Shown one piece after another: positions 8,985 through 17,832 of a stretch of DNA of 64,000 nucleotides (positions are counted from its first letter, which is position 1; each line of letters opens with the position of its first letter). The notes under the pieces were generated by a model. That model saw only the letters and a program-made list of their open reading frames with translations. It had not been told where the DNA came from and did not search any database. Origin of the DNA: Planktotalea sp049680325 (GTDB lineage: Bacteria; Pseudomonadota; Alphaproteobacteria; Rhodobacterales; Rhodobacteraceae); NCBI RefSeq assembly GCF_049680325.1, contig NZ_JBAUHO010000359.1:1-64000 (forward strand), read 5' to 3'. Both the position numbers and the translations under genes were made by a program.

Positions 8985-10051
8985 GCCTTGATAAAGACGA
9001 TATTCGCGCCGCTGTCGCAGGCAATATCCTGACAGAGCCACAGGCCGCTGCGCTTATGTCCCTTGCGGATCAACGCCGCGGGACACGTGAGAATATGGAT
9101 GGGCTGGACGAGCCGTTCGAATTGTTCCGTGGATTTAACGAAGTGTTCATCGTGATTGGCCTTGGAATTTTGTATTCAGGTTGGGTCGGGCTGACCGGGC
9201 TTGGCGCGATTAGCGGTGACGACGCGACGCTTAGCGTCGGTATCTTTGGCATGATCTCGGTCGCGGTAACTTACTGGCTTGCCCGCTATTTCACTTTGAA
9301 ACGTCGTATGGTTGCCCCGTCGATCATGCTTGTCGTTTTGATGGCGCTTAGCAGTTTGCAAGTTGGTCTAAGCATCGCGAACGGGTTTGGCTTTGAAAAG
9401 GCACTTATGACCGCGTTTTCGGCTGGGTTCACGACCGTCTTGCTCGCCATTTTTTATGCCGTTTTCCGTATTCCGATCACGGTTTTTGCTATCGCCATTG
9501 GCGTGTTTGTGTCGGTTGGCGCCATATTCGTCCAAGGCGGGGCAGAGGCACCCGGCATGAATGACCTTTTCATGCTGACCAACAAGGGCCCCTTCGCGAT
9601 AATCACCATCGTTCTGGGCCTGATCGGTCTGTTCATTGCGTTGCGCTTTGATATGTCCGATCCGCACCGCGTTACACGCCGTTCTTCTGCTGGCTTCTGG
9701 CTGCATGTGATTGCTGCCCCTGCAATTGTGAACACTGTCGCGCTAACTTTGTTCGAAGCCGAGGGCCTGGCACCCCAGATCATTCTGTTGCTGTTCCTTG
9801 CAGCAATGGCCGTTTTTGCGATCATCATTGATCGACGCAGTTTTCTGGTGGCAGGCATTGGCTACATCGTCGCTCTGGCGTTTGCTTTGCTTGATGGCAA
9901 CGCCGCTTTCGTCATCCTTATTCTCGGCCTCGGCCTTGTTGTGCTGGGTGCCCAGTGGGAAAAGCTGCGTGCGCGCATTATGTCGGCGCTGCCCGCCTTT
10001 CCCGGAAAAGATAAACTACCCCCTTGGGGCCTGACGGAGACTTCACAATGA
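8981..10051 (+). CDS. Multi-pass membrane protein of unknown function between hslV and hslU
   Basis: I do not recognise a characterised function. The 356-residue product starts with a soluble N-terminal stretch of about 45 residues (ILTEPQAAALMSLADQR), a pattern reminiscent of the N-terminal region of DUF2157-type membrane proteins. About ten hydrophobic segments follow, beginning near FIVIGLGILYSGW, with short loops between them. It overlaps hslV by 4 bases and hslU by an ATGA junction, so it is embedded in the hslVU operon and is probably induced with it. That placement suggests a membrane role in stress or envelope quality control, which is inference only. Confidence 0.8.
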   Translation: MSLDKDDIRAAVAGNILTEPQAAALMSLADQRRGTRENMDGLDEPFELFRGFNEVFIVIGLGILYSGWVGLTGLGAISGDDATLSVGIFGMISVAVTYWLARYFTLKRRMVAPSIMLVVLMALSSLQVGLSIANGFGFEKALMTAFSAGFTTVLLAIFYAVFRIPITVFAIAIGVFVSVGAIFVQGGAEAPGMNDLFMLTNKGPFAIITIVLGLIGLFIALRFDMSDPHRVTRRSSAGFWLHVIAAPAIVNTVALTLFEAEGLAPQIILLLFLAAMAVFAIIIDRRSFLVAGIGYIVALAFALLDGNAAFVILILGLGLVVLGAQWEKLRARIMSALPAFPGKDKLPPWGLTETSQ

Positions 10052-11355
10052 CCGACCTTACCCCGCGCGAAATCGTTTCCGAACTCGACCGTTTTATCAT
10101 CGGCCAGAACGATGCCAAACGTGCCGTAGCAGTCGCGCTGCGCAATCGTTGGCGACGCAAGCAGTTGGCGGATGATCTACGAGACGAAGTTTACCCGAAG
10201 AACATCCTTATGATCGGGCCAACGGGCGTCGGCAAAACCGAAATTTCCCGCCGCCTTGCGAAACTCGCACGCGCGCCGTTTATCAAAGTCGAGGCGACAA
10301 AATTCACCGAGGTCGGCTATGTGGGCCGCGACGTTGAGCAGATCATTCGCGATCTTGTGGATGCCGCAATTGGCGAAACCCGCGACTACATGCGTGAGGA
10401 TGTGAAGGCCAAAGCAGAAGCCGCCGCAGAAGAGCGCGTTATCGAAGCCATCGCAGGCACCGATGCGCGCGAAGCAACGCGCGAGATGTTCCGCAAGAAA
10501 CTACGCGCAGGCGAGCTTGATAATACAGTGATCGAACTGGAAATCGCAGATAGCACTAACCCGATGTCGATGTTCGAGGTCCCCGGCCAGCCCGGTCAGA
10601 ACATGGGCATGATGAATATCGGTGATCTTTTTGGCAAAGCCATGGGCGGGCGCACAACGCGCAAGAAAATGACCGTTCTGGAAAGCTACGATGTGCTTGT
10701 TGGCGATGAAGCAGACAAGCTGCTTGATGATGAAACCGTCACCCGAGCGGCGCTGGAAGCAGTAGAGCAGAACGGCATCGTGTTTCTTGACGAGATCGAC
10801 AAGGTTTGCGCCCGCGCGGATGCCCGCGGCGGTGATGTGTCGCGCGAAGGCGTGCAGCGCGATTTGCTGCCACTTATCGAGGGCACAGTTGTCAGCACAA
10901 AGCACGGGCCGGTGAAAACCGATCATATCCTGTTCATCGCTTCTGGTGCCTTCCACATTGCCAAGCCGTCTGATCTGTTGCCGGAACTGCAAGGGCGTCT
11001 TCCGATCCGCGTTGAGTTGCGCGCGCTTACCGAAGGGGACTTCGTGCGTATCTTGACCGAAACGGATAACGCACTGACCCGTCAATACACGGCCTTGATG
11101 CAGACTGAAGAGGTGATCGTTTCTTTCACAGATGACGGAATCGCCGCGCTTGCCAAAATTGCAGCCGAAGTGAACCAGAGCGTCGAGAATATCGGTGCCC
11201 GTCGCCTTTATACCGTTCTTGAACGTGTGTTTGAGGAATTATCCTTCACCGCACCTGATCGCGGTGGCGAAACGATTTCGGTCGATTCCGCCTTTGTAGA
11301 GACGCATTTGGGTGAACTTTCACGCTCTGCCGATATTTCGCGCTACGTTCTTTAA
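10048..11355 (+). CDS. hslU: ATP-dependent protease ATPase subunit HslU (ClpY)
   Basis: HslU is the AAA+ unfoldase that feeds substrates to HslV. The 435-residue product has TPREIVSELDRFIIGQ at the N-terminus, the Walker A GPTGVGKTE near residues 57-65, the VGYVGRDVE pore-loop segment, an I domain around 110-240, the Walker B IVFLDEIDK and the sensor segment LPELQGRLPIRVEL. The C-terminus ends SRYVL, the kind of tail that inserts into HslV. The ATG at 10048 overlaps the stop of the preceding membrane gene. Confidence 0.96.
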   Translation: MTDLTPREIVSELDRFIIGQNDAKRAVAVALRNRWRRKQLADDLRDEVYPKNILMIGPTGVGKTEISRRLAKLARAPFIKVEATKFTEVGYVGRDVEQIIRDLVDAAIGETRDYMREDVKAKAEAAAEERVIEAIAGTDAREATREMFRKKLRAGELDNTVIELEIADSTNPMSMFEVPGQPGQNMGMMNIGDLFGKAMGGRTTRKKMTVLESYDVLVGDEADKLLDDETVTRAALEAVEQNGIVFLDEIDKVCARADARGGDVSREGVQRDLLPLIEGTVVSTKHGPVKTDHILFIASGAFHIAKPSDLLPELQGRLPIRVELRALTEGDFVRILTETDNALTRQYTALMQTEEVIVSFTDDGIAALAKIAAEVNQSVENIGARRLYTVLERVFEELSFTAPDRGGETISVDSAFVETHLGELSRSADISRYVL

Positions 11356-11428
11356 GGGCGAATGAAACGGGTCATTTTCAAGCTAGGCAATAGCAGCTAG
11401 ATTGATCTGGCTCTGGTGATTGGACCCG

Positions 11429-12535
11429 ATGATGCGCTTGTCTTTGTTTGTAGTCGCCCTGCTTGCGCTTGTCGCTTGCACCAACAGGACAGTTGCGCCC
11501 TATGTCAGCGAACTGCCTGCATCGGCCAATAAAACCAGCGTTCTGACGATTACCGCTCGGGATGTGAATGAAGCGGGGAACTTCACCTCTGCGCGTGCCG
11601 AAGGCTTGCGCTATTTCGACAATTCGATTTCTATCCCGCCTCGTCACAAGGCAGGCGAGGTCGAGCTGGCTTATGTTAACCCAGACCCCGCAAAGCATTT
11701 TGTAATCGCAGACCAAGCGCCGCTCGCCGGGGCTTCGGGGTTTGCAAGCGCATTGCGCAAAGCCGTAGCGAGCAAACCCAAGTTCGATCGGGAAATCGTG
11801 ATCTTCGTGCATGGCTATAATTCCTCCTACTCCGACGGGGTGTTTCGGGCGGCGCAATTGCAGAATGACCTGAAGATCCCCGGTGTCATGATCCACTATT
11901 CCTGGCCCAGCGCTGCAAATCCGTTCGGCTATTCACATGATCGGGACTCTATTCTTTTTGCACGGGATGATTTCCAAAACAGTTTGGAGTTGATCCGCGC
12001 CAGCACAGATGCGCCGATTGTGATCGTCGCCCATTCCTTGGGCAGCCTCCTGGTCATGGAAAGTTTGCGTCAAATCGAGATCGCAAAGCCGGGTTGGACG
12101 AAACGCGCACTTAGCGGGCTGGTGTTGATCGCGCCCGATATCTCGCTGGATGTGTTCAAGAAGCAGACCAAACGCTTCAAATCATTGCCTCAGCCTTTCG
12201 CGATTTTCACGTCCCAGAGAGACGCCGCGCTTAAACTATCCGCGCGGGTGAATGGCGTTGAATCGCGGCTTGGCAATCTCAAGGACGCGACAGAGCTGAA
12301 TGAGCTACCAATCACCTTGATTGATGTCACGAAGTTTAGCGCGCGCGGCGTGGATAAGCATTTCGTACCCGGAACCTCCCCTGCGCTTATCTCGCTCTTG
12401 CGACGCAGTCTTGATCTTGAAACGGCCTTTCGCAGTGATGCCTCTGGTCGGGCAGGCCTATTTGGCGGCACGGCAATCACTGTCAGAACGGCAACACAAT
12501 TGATCCTGTCGCCGGGGTTGGTCCAGCAACAATGA
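11429..12535 (+). CDS. Alpha/beta-hydrolase lipoprotein (DUF900 family)
   Basis: The protein begins with a lipoprotein signal (LFVVALLALVAC, lipobox cysteine near residue 18), so it is expected to be membrane-anchored in the envelope. The hydrolase core shows FVHGYNSSYSDG (oxyanion region), HYSWPS and the nucleophile elbow VAHSLGS with the catalytic serine. This architecture matches the DUF900 group of esterase/lipase-like proteins whose substrates are mostly unknown. The start is ATG 11429 (or the adjacent ATG 11432); a TTG further upstream is less likely. The stop overlaps the start of the MFS gene by 4 bases, so they are probably co-transcribed. Confidence 0.82.
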   Translation: MMRLSLFVVALLALVACTNRTVAPYVSELPASANKTSVLTITARDVNEAGNFTSARAEGLRYFDNSISIPPRHKAGEVELAYVNPDPAKHFVIADQAPLAGASGFASALRKAVASKPKFDREIVIFVHGYNSSYSDGVFRAAQLQNDLKIPGVMIHYSWPSAANPFGYSHDRDSILFARDDFQNSLELIRASTDAPIVIVAHSLGSLLVMESLRQIEIAKPGWTKRALSGLVLIAPDISLDVFKKQTKRFKSLPQPFAIFTSQRDAALKLSARVNGVESRLGNLKDATELNELPITLIDVTKFSARGVDKHFVPGTSPALISLLRRSLDLETAFRSDASGRAGLFGGTAITVRTATQLILSPGLVQQQ

Positions 12536-13752
12536 CGTCGCTGATTGCCTATCTTCATGAGAATGCGCGCTGGCTGTCTGCGGGCATATTGTTGACCTGC
12601 CTATCCAGTTTTGGGCAAACCTATTTCATTGCCATCTTTGCCGCCGATATTCAGGCCGCTTTCGATCTGACCCACGGCGCGTGGGGCGCTATATACACTA
12701 TCGGCACAACAGCCTCTGCAATCGTCATGGTCTGGGCGGGACGACAGGCCGATATTTTCCGTGTTCGCACATTGGGTGCACTGTCCCTTGGCGCACTTGC
12801 AATTGCCTGCTTGGCAATGGCGTACAATCCATGGTTCTGGCTGCTGCCCGTCGTCATTTTCGCGCTTCGTCTAACCGGTCAGGGCATGATGAGCCATATC
12901 GCAGCCGTTGCCATGGCGCGGTGGTTTGTTGGAACACGTGGTCGCGCATTGTCCATTTCTGGACTCGGGTTTTCCATTGGTCAGGCATTCCTGCCGATAG
13001 CTGTTGTTGCGCTAATGACCGTTCTGGACTGGCATGTAATCTGGATCATCTGCGCGGGTGTCGCCCTACTGGGCATTCCAACGTTGCTAAAGTTATTATC
13101 ACAAGAGCGCACGCCTGCCGCTATGGCGAAAAGCAGTGAAAGCCTTGGAATGAACGCGCGGCATTGGAACCGCCATGACGTGCTGCATCATCCGCTTTTC
13201 TGGCTGATGATCCCTGCCCTGCTTGGCCCGTCTGCCTTTAATACCGCGTTCTTTTTCCATCAGGTTCACTACGCCGAAGTGATCGGCATCACCAATATGC
13301 AGCTGGTCGCCTACTTTCCATTTTATACCGTCGTCGCGATTGGTGCGATGCTCTTTTCGGGGGCGTTGCTGGATCGGGTTGGCACGGCCAGGTTACTGCC
13401 TTTTCATCAGGTTCCCATGGTGTTGGGTTTTGCGATCTTCGCCAGTCACTACCTGGGTCTCGGGTTCGGGTTCTTCTTTCTCGCTCTGACGGCAGGGGCG
13501 CAGGCAACACTGATTTCCGCGTTTTGGGCCGAGTTTTTTGGAACCGCCCATTTAGGTGCTATCAAAGCAATGGCGACTGCAATCATGGTCTTTGGTTCGG
13601 CAATTGGCCCCGGAATTACGGGCGTGCTAATCGACGTCGGGATTGGCATAGAAACGCAGTATATCGGGGTCGCCTGCTACTTTGTCTTCACGACGCTCAC
13701 GATGTGGATTGGTATCGCGCTTTATCGCAGTGCCCTAACGCGCGCCGCGTAA
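12532..13752 (+). CDS. Major facilitator superfamily transporter
   Basis: This 406-residue protein has about 12 hydrophobic segments in two halves. After the second transmembrane segment there is a GRQADIFRVRTLG loop resembling the MFS signature between helices 2 and 3. Related sequences are often annotated as monocarboxylate or oxalate/formate-type permeases, but nothing visible fixes the substrate. It overlaps the upstream lipoprotein gene by 4 bases, and its 3' end overlaps the convergent Smr-domain gene by 18 bases. Confidence 0.82.
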   Translation: MTSLIAYLHENARWLSAGILLTCLSSFGQTYFIAIFAADIQAAFDLTHGAWGAIYTIGTTASAIVMVWAGRQADIFRVRTLGALSLGALAIACLAMAYNPWFWLLPVVIFALRLTGQGMMSHIAAVAMARWFVGTRGRALSISGLGFSIGQAFLPIAVVALMTVLDWHVIWIICAGVALLGIPTLLKLLSQERTPAAMAKSSESLGMNARHWNRHDVLHHPLFWLMIPALLGPSAFNTAFFFHQVHYAEVIGITNMQLVAYFPFYTVVAIGAMLFSGALLDRVGTARLLPFHQVPMVLGFAIFASHYLGLGFGFFFLALTAGAQATLISAFWAEFFGTAHLGAIKAMATAIMVFGSAIGPGITGVLIDVGIGIETQYIGVACYFVFTTLTMWIGIALYRSALTRAA

Positions 13753-14322
13753 ATAGACATAATAGGCACCCGCGCCGCCGTGGCGAATATGTGCTTCACT
13801 GACTTGCAGCACACAGGAAGCACAGGGCTGCATGGTCAACCAATGCGGAACCTGCCGTTTGAGCGCGCCCATGCGTTGTGGTGCAATTGCACCAAGCTCT
13901 TCGCGCTTGCCCCCTTTGCCTGTGATGACAAGAACCAACCGTTTGCCTGCGTTTTGGGATTTCAGAATGAAGCTGGTCAACGCGGGATGCGCCTGAGCAA
14001 CTGTCATGCCGTGCAGATCGATCCGCCCTTCCGGCTTGAGCTTGCCGCGCTGCATTCCTTTGTAGGACTTGGCATCCATTTTCACAGGTGCGCTGCGCAA
14101 GCGTTCGCTAAGCGCAGGCAGAACATCCCGCATTTCGCGCGTGTCGCTGGGAACGGCCCCTAAGGTGAATGGCGCAATCGGATTTGGGGTAGGTTTTTGG
14201 GGTTTCTTTTGTCGTGCAACGTCAAGAATTGGAGCGCGTTTCGGGGGGGCAAGTCGCTCTGTTGTGCGGGCAACTTGATTCCATAGATCAAGCTCGTCAG
14301 GCTTTACGCGGCGACGGGACAT
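13735..14322 (-). CDS. Smr/MutS2-type DNA endonuclease domain protein
   Basis: The 195-residue protein begins MSRRRVKPDELDLWNQVARTT. Its C-terminal half is a standalone Smr domain with the conserved blocks IDLHGMTVAQAH, VITGKGG and RHGGAGAYYVYLR. Smr domains nick DNA or RNA; the bacterial standalone forms have no settled physiological role. The N-terminal part is basic and proline-rich, probably a flexible tail. The ATG at 14322 lies two bases beyond the mltA stop, so this is the last gene of a Tim44-mltA-smr minus-strand operon. Longer readings into mltA are not supported. Confidence 0.87.
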   Translation of the reverse strand: MSRRRVKPDELDLWNQVARTTERLAPPKRAPILDVARQKKPQKPTPNPIAPFTLGAVPSDTREMRDVLPALSERLRSAPVKMDAKSYKGMQRGKLKPEGRIDLHGMTVAQAHPALTSFILKSQNAGKRLVLVITGKGGKREELGAIAPQRMGALKRQVPHWLTMQPCASCVLQVSEAHIRHGGAGAYYVYLRGAR

Positions 14323-14323
14323 T

Positions 14324-15361
14324 CTATTGCACGTTCTCTGGCAAATAAGCGTAGGCACGCTGGATCGGCATCAGCACGATCATACGCCCGGGATCACGCA
14401 AACGACCCGCGTCGCGCCCTGCCTGATCGCCCGTTCCAAAGAACACATCGGCGCGCTGCGCGCCTTTGATCGCGGAACCTGTATCTTGCGCGATCATCAG
14501 GCGACGCAATGGGTTCTTGCCATCCTTTTCCAGCCAAACAGGCGCACCAAGGGGTGTATATCTTGGATCGACAGCAACAGAGCGCATTGTTGTGATAGAT
14601 CGGTTCATCGCACCCAGCGGGCCCTTGTCGGCGGGGACCTCACTGACTTCGCGAAAGAACACATATGACGGGTTGTGATAGAGTAGTTCTGCGCCCTCTT
14701 CTGGATTACGCCGTACCCAGTTTTTGATTACCTCGGCAGAGACTTGATGCGGTTTGTAAATGTCGCGCCGCACCATTTCCTGCCCGATCGAGCGGTAGTT
14801 GTGCCTGTTCGATCCTGCATATCCAACACGCAGATAGCTGCCGTCCGGCAGACGGACGCGGCCCGATCCTTGGATTTGCAGGAAGAACAACTCGACCGGA
14901 TCATCGACGTAGCAAATTTCAAGGCCAAGCCCGTCCATCACCCCGTCTTCAAGAATTTGTCGTCGCGTATACCACTGCGAGGCGGTTTTCGCATCTTTGG
15001 GCATTGCGTAAATAGGGTAGCGATATCGCTCTGTACGCAGGCGTGAGCCGTCTAGTTCGGGTTCAAAATAGCCGGTGAAAAGTGCGTCTTTTCCATCTTC
15101 GATCTTGAGTGGACGAAAGAACAATTCAAAGAAAGCACGTGCGTTTTTCTGTTCTCTTGCGGCCTTGCACAGAGTGCGCCAATCGGGTGTTTTCATGTCC
15201 CGACATGTGTTTTGAAAAACAGCAAGGGCAGCTGCGTGATCGTCGTCTTCCCAGCCATCGAGGTCTTTGAAATCTAGAATACTATAGGCGGTTTCCGCCT
15301 GTGCGGGGGCCGTCATTGCGACAGTCCCCGCCAAAAACAATGCCAAAAAGGCACGAATCAT
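14324..15361 (-). CDS. mltA: Membrane-bound lytic murein transglycosylase A (MltA)
   Basis: The product has 345 residues with an N-terminal signal peptide ending near APAQAETA. It carries the MltA barrel (SGRVRLPDGSYLRVGYAGSNRHNYRSIG) and a C-terminal 3D domain with AQDTGSAIKGAQRADVFFG (about residues 290-312), which contains the catalytic aspartates. MltA cleaves peptidoglycan glycan strands to 1,6-anhydromuropeptides, the source of the amino sugars recycled by AmgK/MurU. I see no lipobox cysteine, so it may be periplasmic and soluble rather than lipid-anchored. Its ATG overlaps the stop of the upstream Tim44-domain gene (ATGA). Confidence 0.93.
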   Translation of the reverse strand: MIRAFLALFLAGTVAMTAPAQAETAYSILDFKDLDGWEDDDHAAALAVFQNTCRDMKTPDWRTLCKAAREQKNARAFFELFFRPLKIEDGKDALFTGYFEPELDGSRLRTERYRYPIYAMPKDAKTASQWYTRRQILEDGVMDGLGLEICYVDDPVELFFLQIQGSGRVRLPDGSYLRVGYAGSNRHNYRSIGQEMVRRDIYKPHQVSAEVIKNWVRRNPEEGAELLYHNPSYVFFREVSEVPADKGPLGAMNRSITTMRSVAVDPRYTPLGAPVWLEKDGKNPLRRLMIAQDTGSAIKGAQRADVFFGTGDQAGRDAGRLRDPGRMIVLMPIQRAYAYLPENVQ

Positions 15362-16014
15362 TCGCCCGTGGCAACAAGTTGCCAGTTGGGGTCATCGGAA
15401 CCCATTTTGCGCGCGAAGGTCCAGATGTCTTTCTGGCGCTTAACCTTGGTTTCGCTGCCTTCAACGATCTCGCCTGCGTTATCGCGCACGACAGATGTCA
15501 TTTCACCGATAAAGCGCACAGTGACCTCGCCAATACCTGTCGCATCGTCAAACGTTGCATCGGCCAGGGCCATCTCGCGAATGCCGACGAATTGGGCCTC
15601 AACAGTCAGGCCCTGCTTTTCACGCATTTCGACCACTTCGGCAAAACTTGCGTAAACATCGTCATCCAGGAATGGTTTGATATCTGCCATATCACCGCGC
15701 TCGAACCCCATGAGGATCATTTCATAAGCGCCGCGTGCACCGCCAAGGAAATCAGAAACGCCAAATGACGGTTCTGCCGCTTTCATCTTTGCCAAGGCCT
15801 CTGCAGCATCGGGCATGCCTTTGGTGTGATCTGCGATATCCGGGTCCGGGCCACCTTCAATCACTTCAAAATCACGACGCTTGCGCGAAGAGGCTGGCGC
15901 CTGAACCGGTGGCTTTTCAAAACCATCACGTGTGCCAAGCACGTTCTTTAGGCGTAAAATGAGAAAAACTGCGATGCCAGCTAGCACCAAAAGCTGAATA
16001 ATGGGCGAATTCAT
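15358..16014 (-). CDS. Tim44-domain protein with an N-terminal membrane anchor
   Basis: From the ATG at 16014, preceded by AAGGA, the product has 218 residues. Residues 5-22 form a transmembrane helix (IIQLLVLAGIAVFLILRL), then a charged linker leads into a Tim44/TimA-type domain from about residue 75 (FGVSDFLGGARGAYEMILMGFERGD). In mitochondria, Tim44 recruits the import motor. The bacterial homologues (TimA) are membrane-associated alphaproteobacterial proteins of unclear function. It heads the operon with mltA and the Smr gene and is divergent from fxsA. Upstream in-frame extension crosses the intergenic region and is not supported. Confidence 0.88.
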   Translation of the reverse strand: MNSPIIQLLVLAGIAVFLILRLKNVLGTRDGFEKPPVQAPASSRKRRDFEVIEGGPDPDIADHTKGMPDAAEALAKMKAAEPSFGVSDFLGGARGAYEMILMGFERGDMADIKPFLDDDVYASFAEVVEMREKQGLTVEAQFVGIREMALADATFDDATGIGEVTVRFIGEMTSVVRDNAGEIVEGSETKVKRQKDIWTFARKMGSDDPNWQLVATGE

Positions 16015-16120
16015 GTGTGTGTCGTCCTTCTGGGCATAGCAACATGTGTCCTTGGCACTTATGTACGCAAGGGCGGCGGTCAAGTCTACTACACCGCCAA
16101 GTGACAGGAGAACCAGAAAG

Positions 16121-16591
16121 ATGTGGTTATTTTTAGCCTTTTTGGCTGTGCCATTGATAGAAATTGCATTGTTCATACAGGTTGGCGGGGCAATTGGGCT
16201 GTGGTCAACGCTCGGGATTGTCATTTTGACGGCCGTAATCGGGACATATCTGGTTCGAACGCAGGGTGCCCTTGCGATGAATAATCTTCGCCGCTCTTTC
16301 GGAACACTGTCTGATCCGTCCGAACCTCTTGCCCATGGCGCAATGATTTTGGTGTCTGGCGCGCTTTTGCTGACGCCCGGTTTTTTCACCGACGCGGTCG
16401 GGTTTGCTTTGTTGATCCCCGCAGTGCGCTCTGCTGTGTTTCGCTATCTGAAAGCGCGCGTAAAGGTACAAAGCTTTGAAATGGGCGGCAGTCCACATCA
16501 AAGATCGCAAGGGCCGGACATCATTGACGGCGAATTCGAAGAAGTGCCACGCGATCCAAATGCTCCGCCCTCTGGATGGACCAAGCATTGA
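16121..16591 (+). CDS. fxsA: FxsA family membrane protein
   Basis: The 156-residue protein has hydrophobic segments at about residues 2-25, 27-45 and 75-105, with the family pattern PLIEIALFIQVGGAIGLWSTLGIVILTAVIGTYLVRTQG and LLTPGFFTDAVGFALLIP. FxsA is an inner-membrane protein whose overproduction relieves phage T7 exclusion in F-plasmid strains of E. coli; its normal role is unknown. The C-terminal tail is hydrophilic. The ATG at 16121 is preceded by CAGGAG. The gene is divergent from the Tim44-domain gene and 60 bases upstream of secB. Confidence 0.9.
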   Translation: MWLFLAFLAVPLIEIALFIQVGGAIGLWSTLGIVILTAVIGTYLVRTQGALAMNNLRRSFGTLSDPSEPLAHGAMILVSGALLLTPGFFTDAVGFALLIPAVRSAVFRYLKARVKVQSFEMGGSPHQRSQGPDIIDGEFEEVPRDPNAPPSGWTKH

Positions 16592-16651
16592 GGCCCGCGC
16601 GCCTTGCTGATAAGCACTGCGCCAAGTGAATATTTTAACCGGAGATTTCCA

Positions 16652-17146
16652 ATGGCTGAGAACGAAACAGCGGCAGCGCCAGAAGCACCGCAAATCAAAA
16701 TGAACATCCTCGCGCAGTTTATTCGCGATATGTCTTTTGAAAATATCCTCGCACAAAAAGGGATTCAGGGCGAAGTGAACCCAGACATTCAGGTTCAGGT
16801 GAACCTTGATGCGAAAAAGCGCGCGGCAGAGCACCAGTTTGATGTCATCACCAAGATCGAGATCAATTCAAAGGTGAAAGACACAGGCCAGCAGCTGTTC
16901 TTGCTAGAGCTTGAGTATGCAGGCGTGTTCCACATCGAAGGCGTGCCAGAAGATCAACTGCATCCGTTCTTGCTCATTGAATGCCCGCGTATGACATTCC
17001 CGTTTGTGCGTCGCATCGTATCTGACGTAACCCGCGACGGTGGGTTCCCGCCGCTGAACCTTGAGAACATCGACTTCGTTTCGCTGTACCGTAGCGAAAT
17101 TGGTCGTCGTCAAGCAGAAGCAGCCGCGCAAGCGCAGCCTAATTAA
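16652..17146 (+). CDS. secB: Protein-export chaperone SecB
   Basis: SecB is a tetrameric cytosolic chaperone that keeps preproteins unfolded and delivers them to SecA. The 164-residue sequence contains the conserved blocks QFIRDMSFENI, EINSKVKDTGQQLFLLELEYAGVF, LLIECPRMTFPFVRRIVSDVTRDGGFPPLNLENIDF and a short variable tail. The ATG at 16652 follows CCGGAGAT. Its stop codon overlaps that of the convergent dnaQ gene. Confidence 0.96.
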   Translation: MAENETAAAPEAPQIKMNILAQFIRDMSFENILAQKGIQGEVNPDIQVQVNLDAKKRAAEHQFDVITKIEINSKVKDTGQQLFLLELEYAGVFHIEGVPEDQLHPFLLIECPRMTFPFVRRIVSDVTRDGGFPPLNLENIDFVSLYRSEIGRRQAEAAAQAQPN

Positions 17147-17832
17147 TCAAATTTTCGCCAAAGCGCACCATCGCCAAGTTTTTCAACGAAGGCCGCGTGC
17201 GCTTTGGCTTCTTCATCGGTGATCCGCGCTGCAAGCGGGGTAGGGCGCTGCGACGCGCGCCAGTTTTCTTCCGAGCCACCGCCCGAAGCATTGTTAGAAC
17301 GCGCCAGAACAAGCCCGGGCTGTCGTCCCCCCAAAAGTTCCAGATAAACTTCCGCTAGAATTTCGGAATCGAGCAAAGCGCCGTGCAAGGTGCGGTTCGA
17401 GTTGTCGATGTTGAAGCGGCGGCACAGCGCATCCAATGACGCTGGCGAGCCGGGAAACTTCTTTCGTGCGATTGCAAGGGTATCCAGCGCTTGTTCCCAT
17501 GGCAGTTGCGGCAGGTTAAGCCAGCCAAGTTCCGCGTTCAGAAATTTCATATCGAAAGCTGCGTTATGGATGACCAGCTTGTCCGTCTTCACAAAGTCCA
17601 GAAACTCTTGCGCGATATCCTTGAACACGGGTTTGTCGCGGAGAAAATCATCACCAAGGCCGTGCACTTCGAACGCCTCGTTCGGCATCGCCCGCTCGGG
17701 ATTGATGTATTGATGGTAGGTGCGGCCCGTCGGCATCTGGTTGATTAACTCAACCGCACCGATTTCAACAATACGATCACCTTGCTGGGGGTCAAAACCC
17801 GTCGTTTCGGTATCCAGTACAAGTTCACGCAT
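17143..17832 (-). CDS. dnaQ: DNA polymerase III epsilon subunit (3'-5' proofreading exonuclease)
   Basis: The 229-residue product shows the DEDDh exonuclease motifs: ExoI LDTETTGFDP at the N-terminus, ExoII HNAAFDMKFLN, and ExoIII LHGALLDSEILA with the proton-acceptor histidine. The C-terminal part is the segment that binds the alpha subunit in this family. It is the last gene of the maf-aroE-coaE-dnaQ minus-strand operon and overlaps coaE by 8 bases. The order coaE-dnaQ next to aroE and maf is widespread in Alphaproteobacteria. Confidence 0.95.
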   Translation of the reverse strand: MRELVLDTETTGFDPQQGDRIVEIGAVELINQMPTGRTYHQYINPERAMPNEAFEVHGLGDDFLRDKPVFKDIAQEFLDFVKTDKLVIHNAAFDMKFLNAELGWLNLPQLPWEQALDTLAIARKKFPGSPASLDALCRRFNIDNSNRTLHGALLDSEILAEVYLELLGGRQPGLVLARSNNASGGGSEENWRASQRPTPLAARITDEEAKAHAAFVEKLGDGALWRKFD

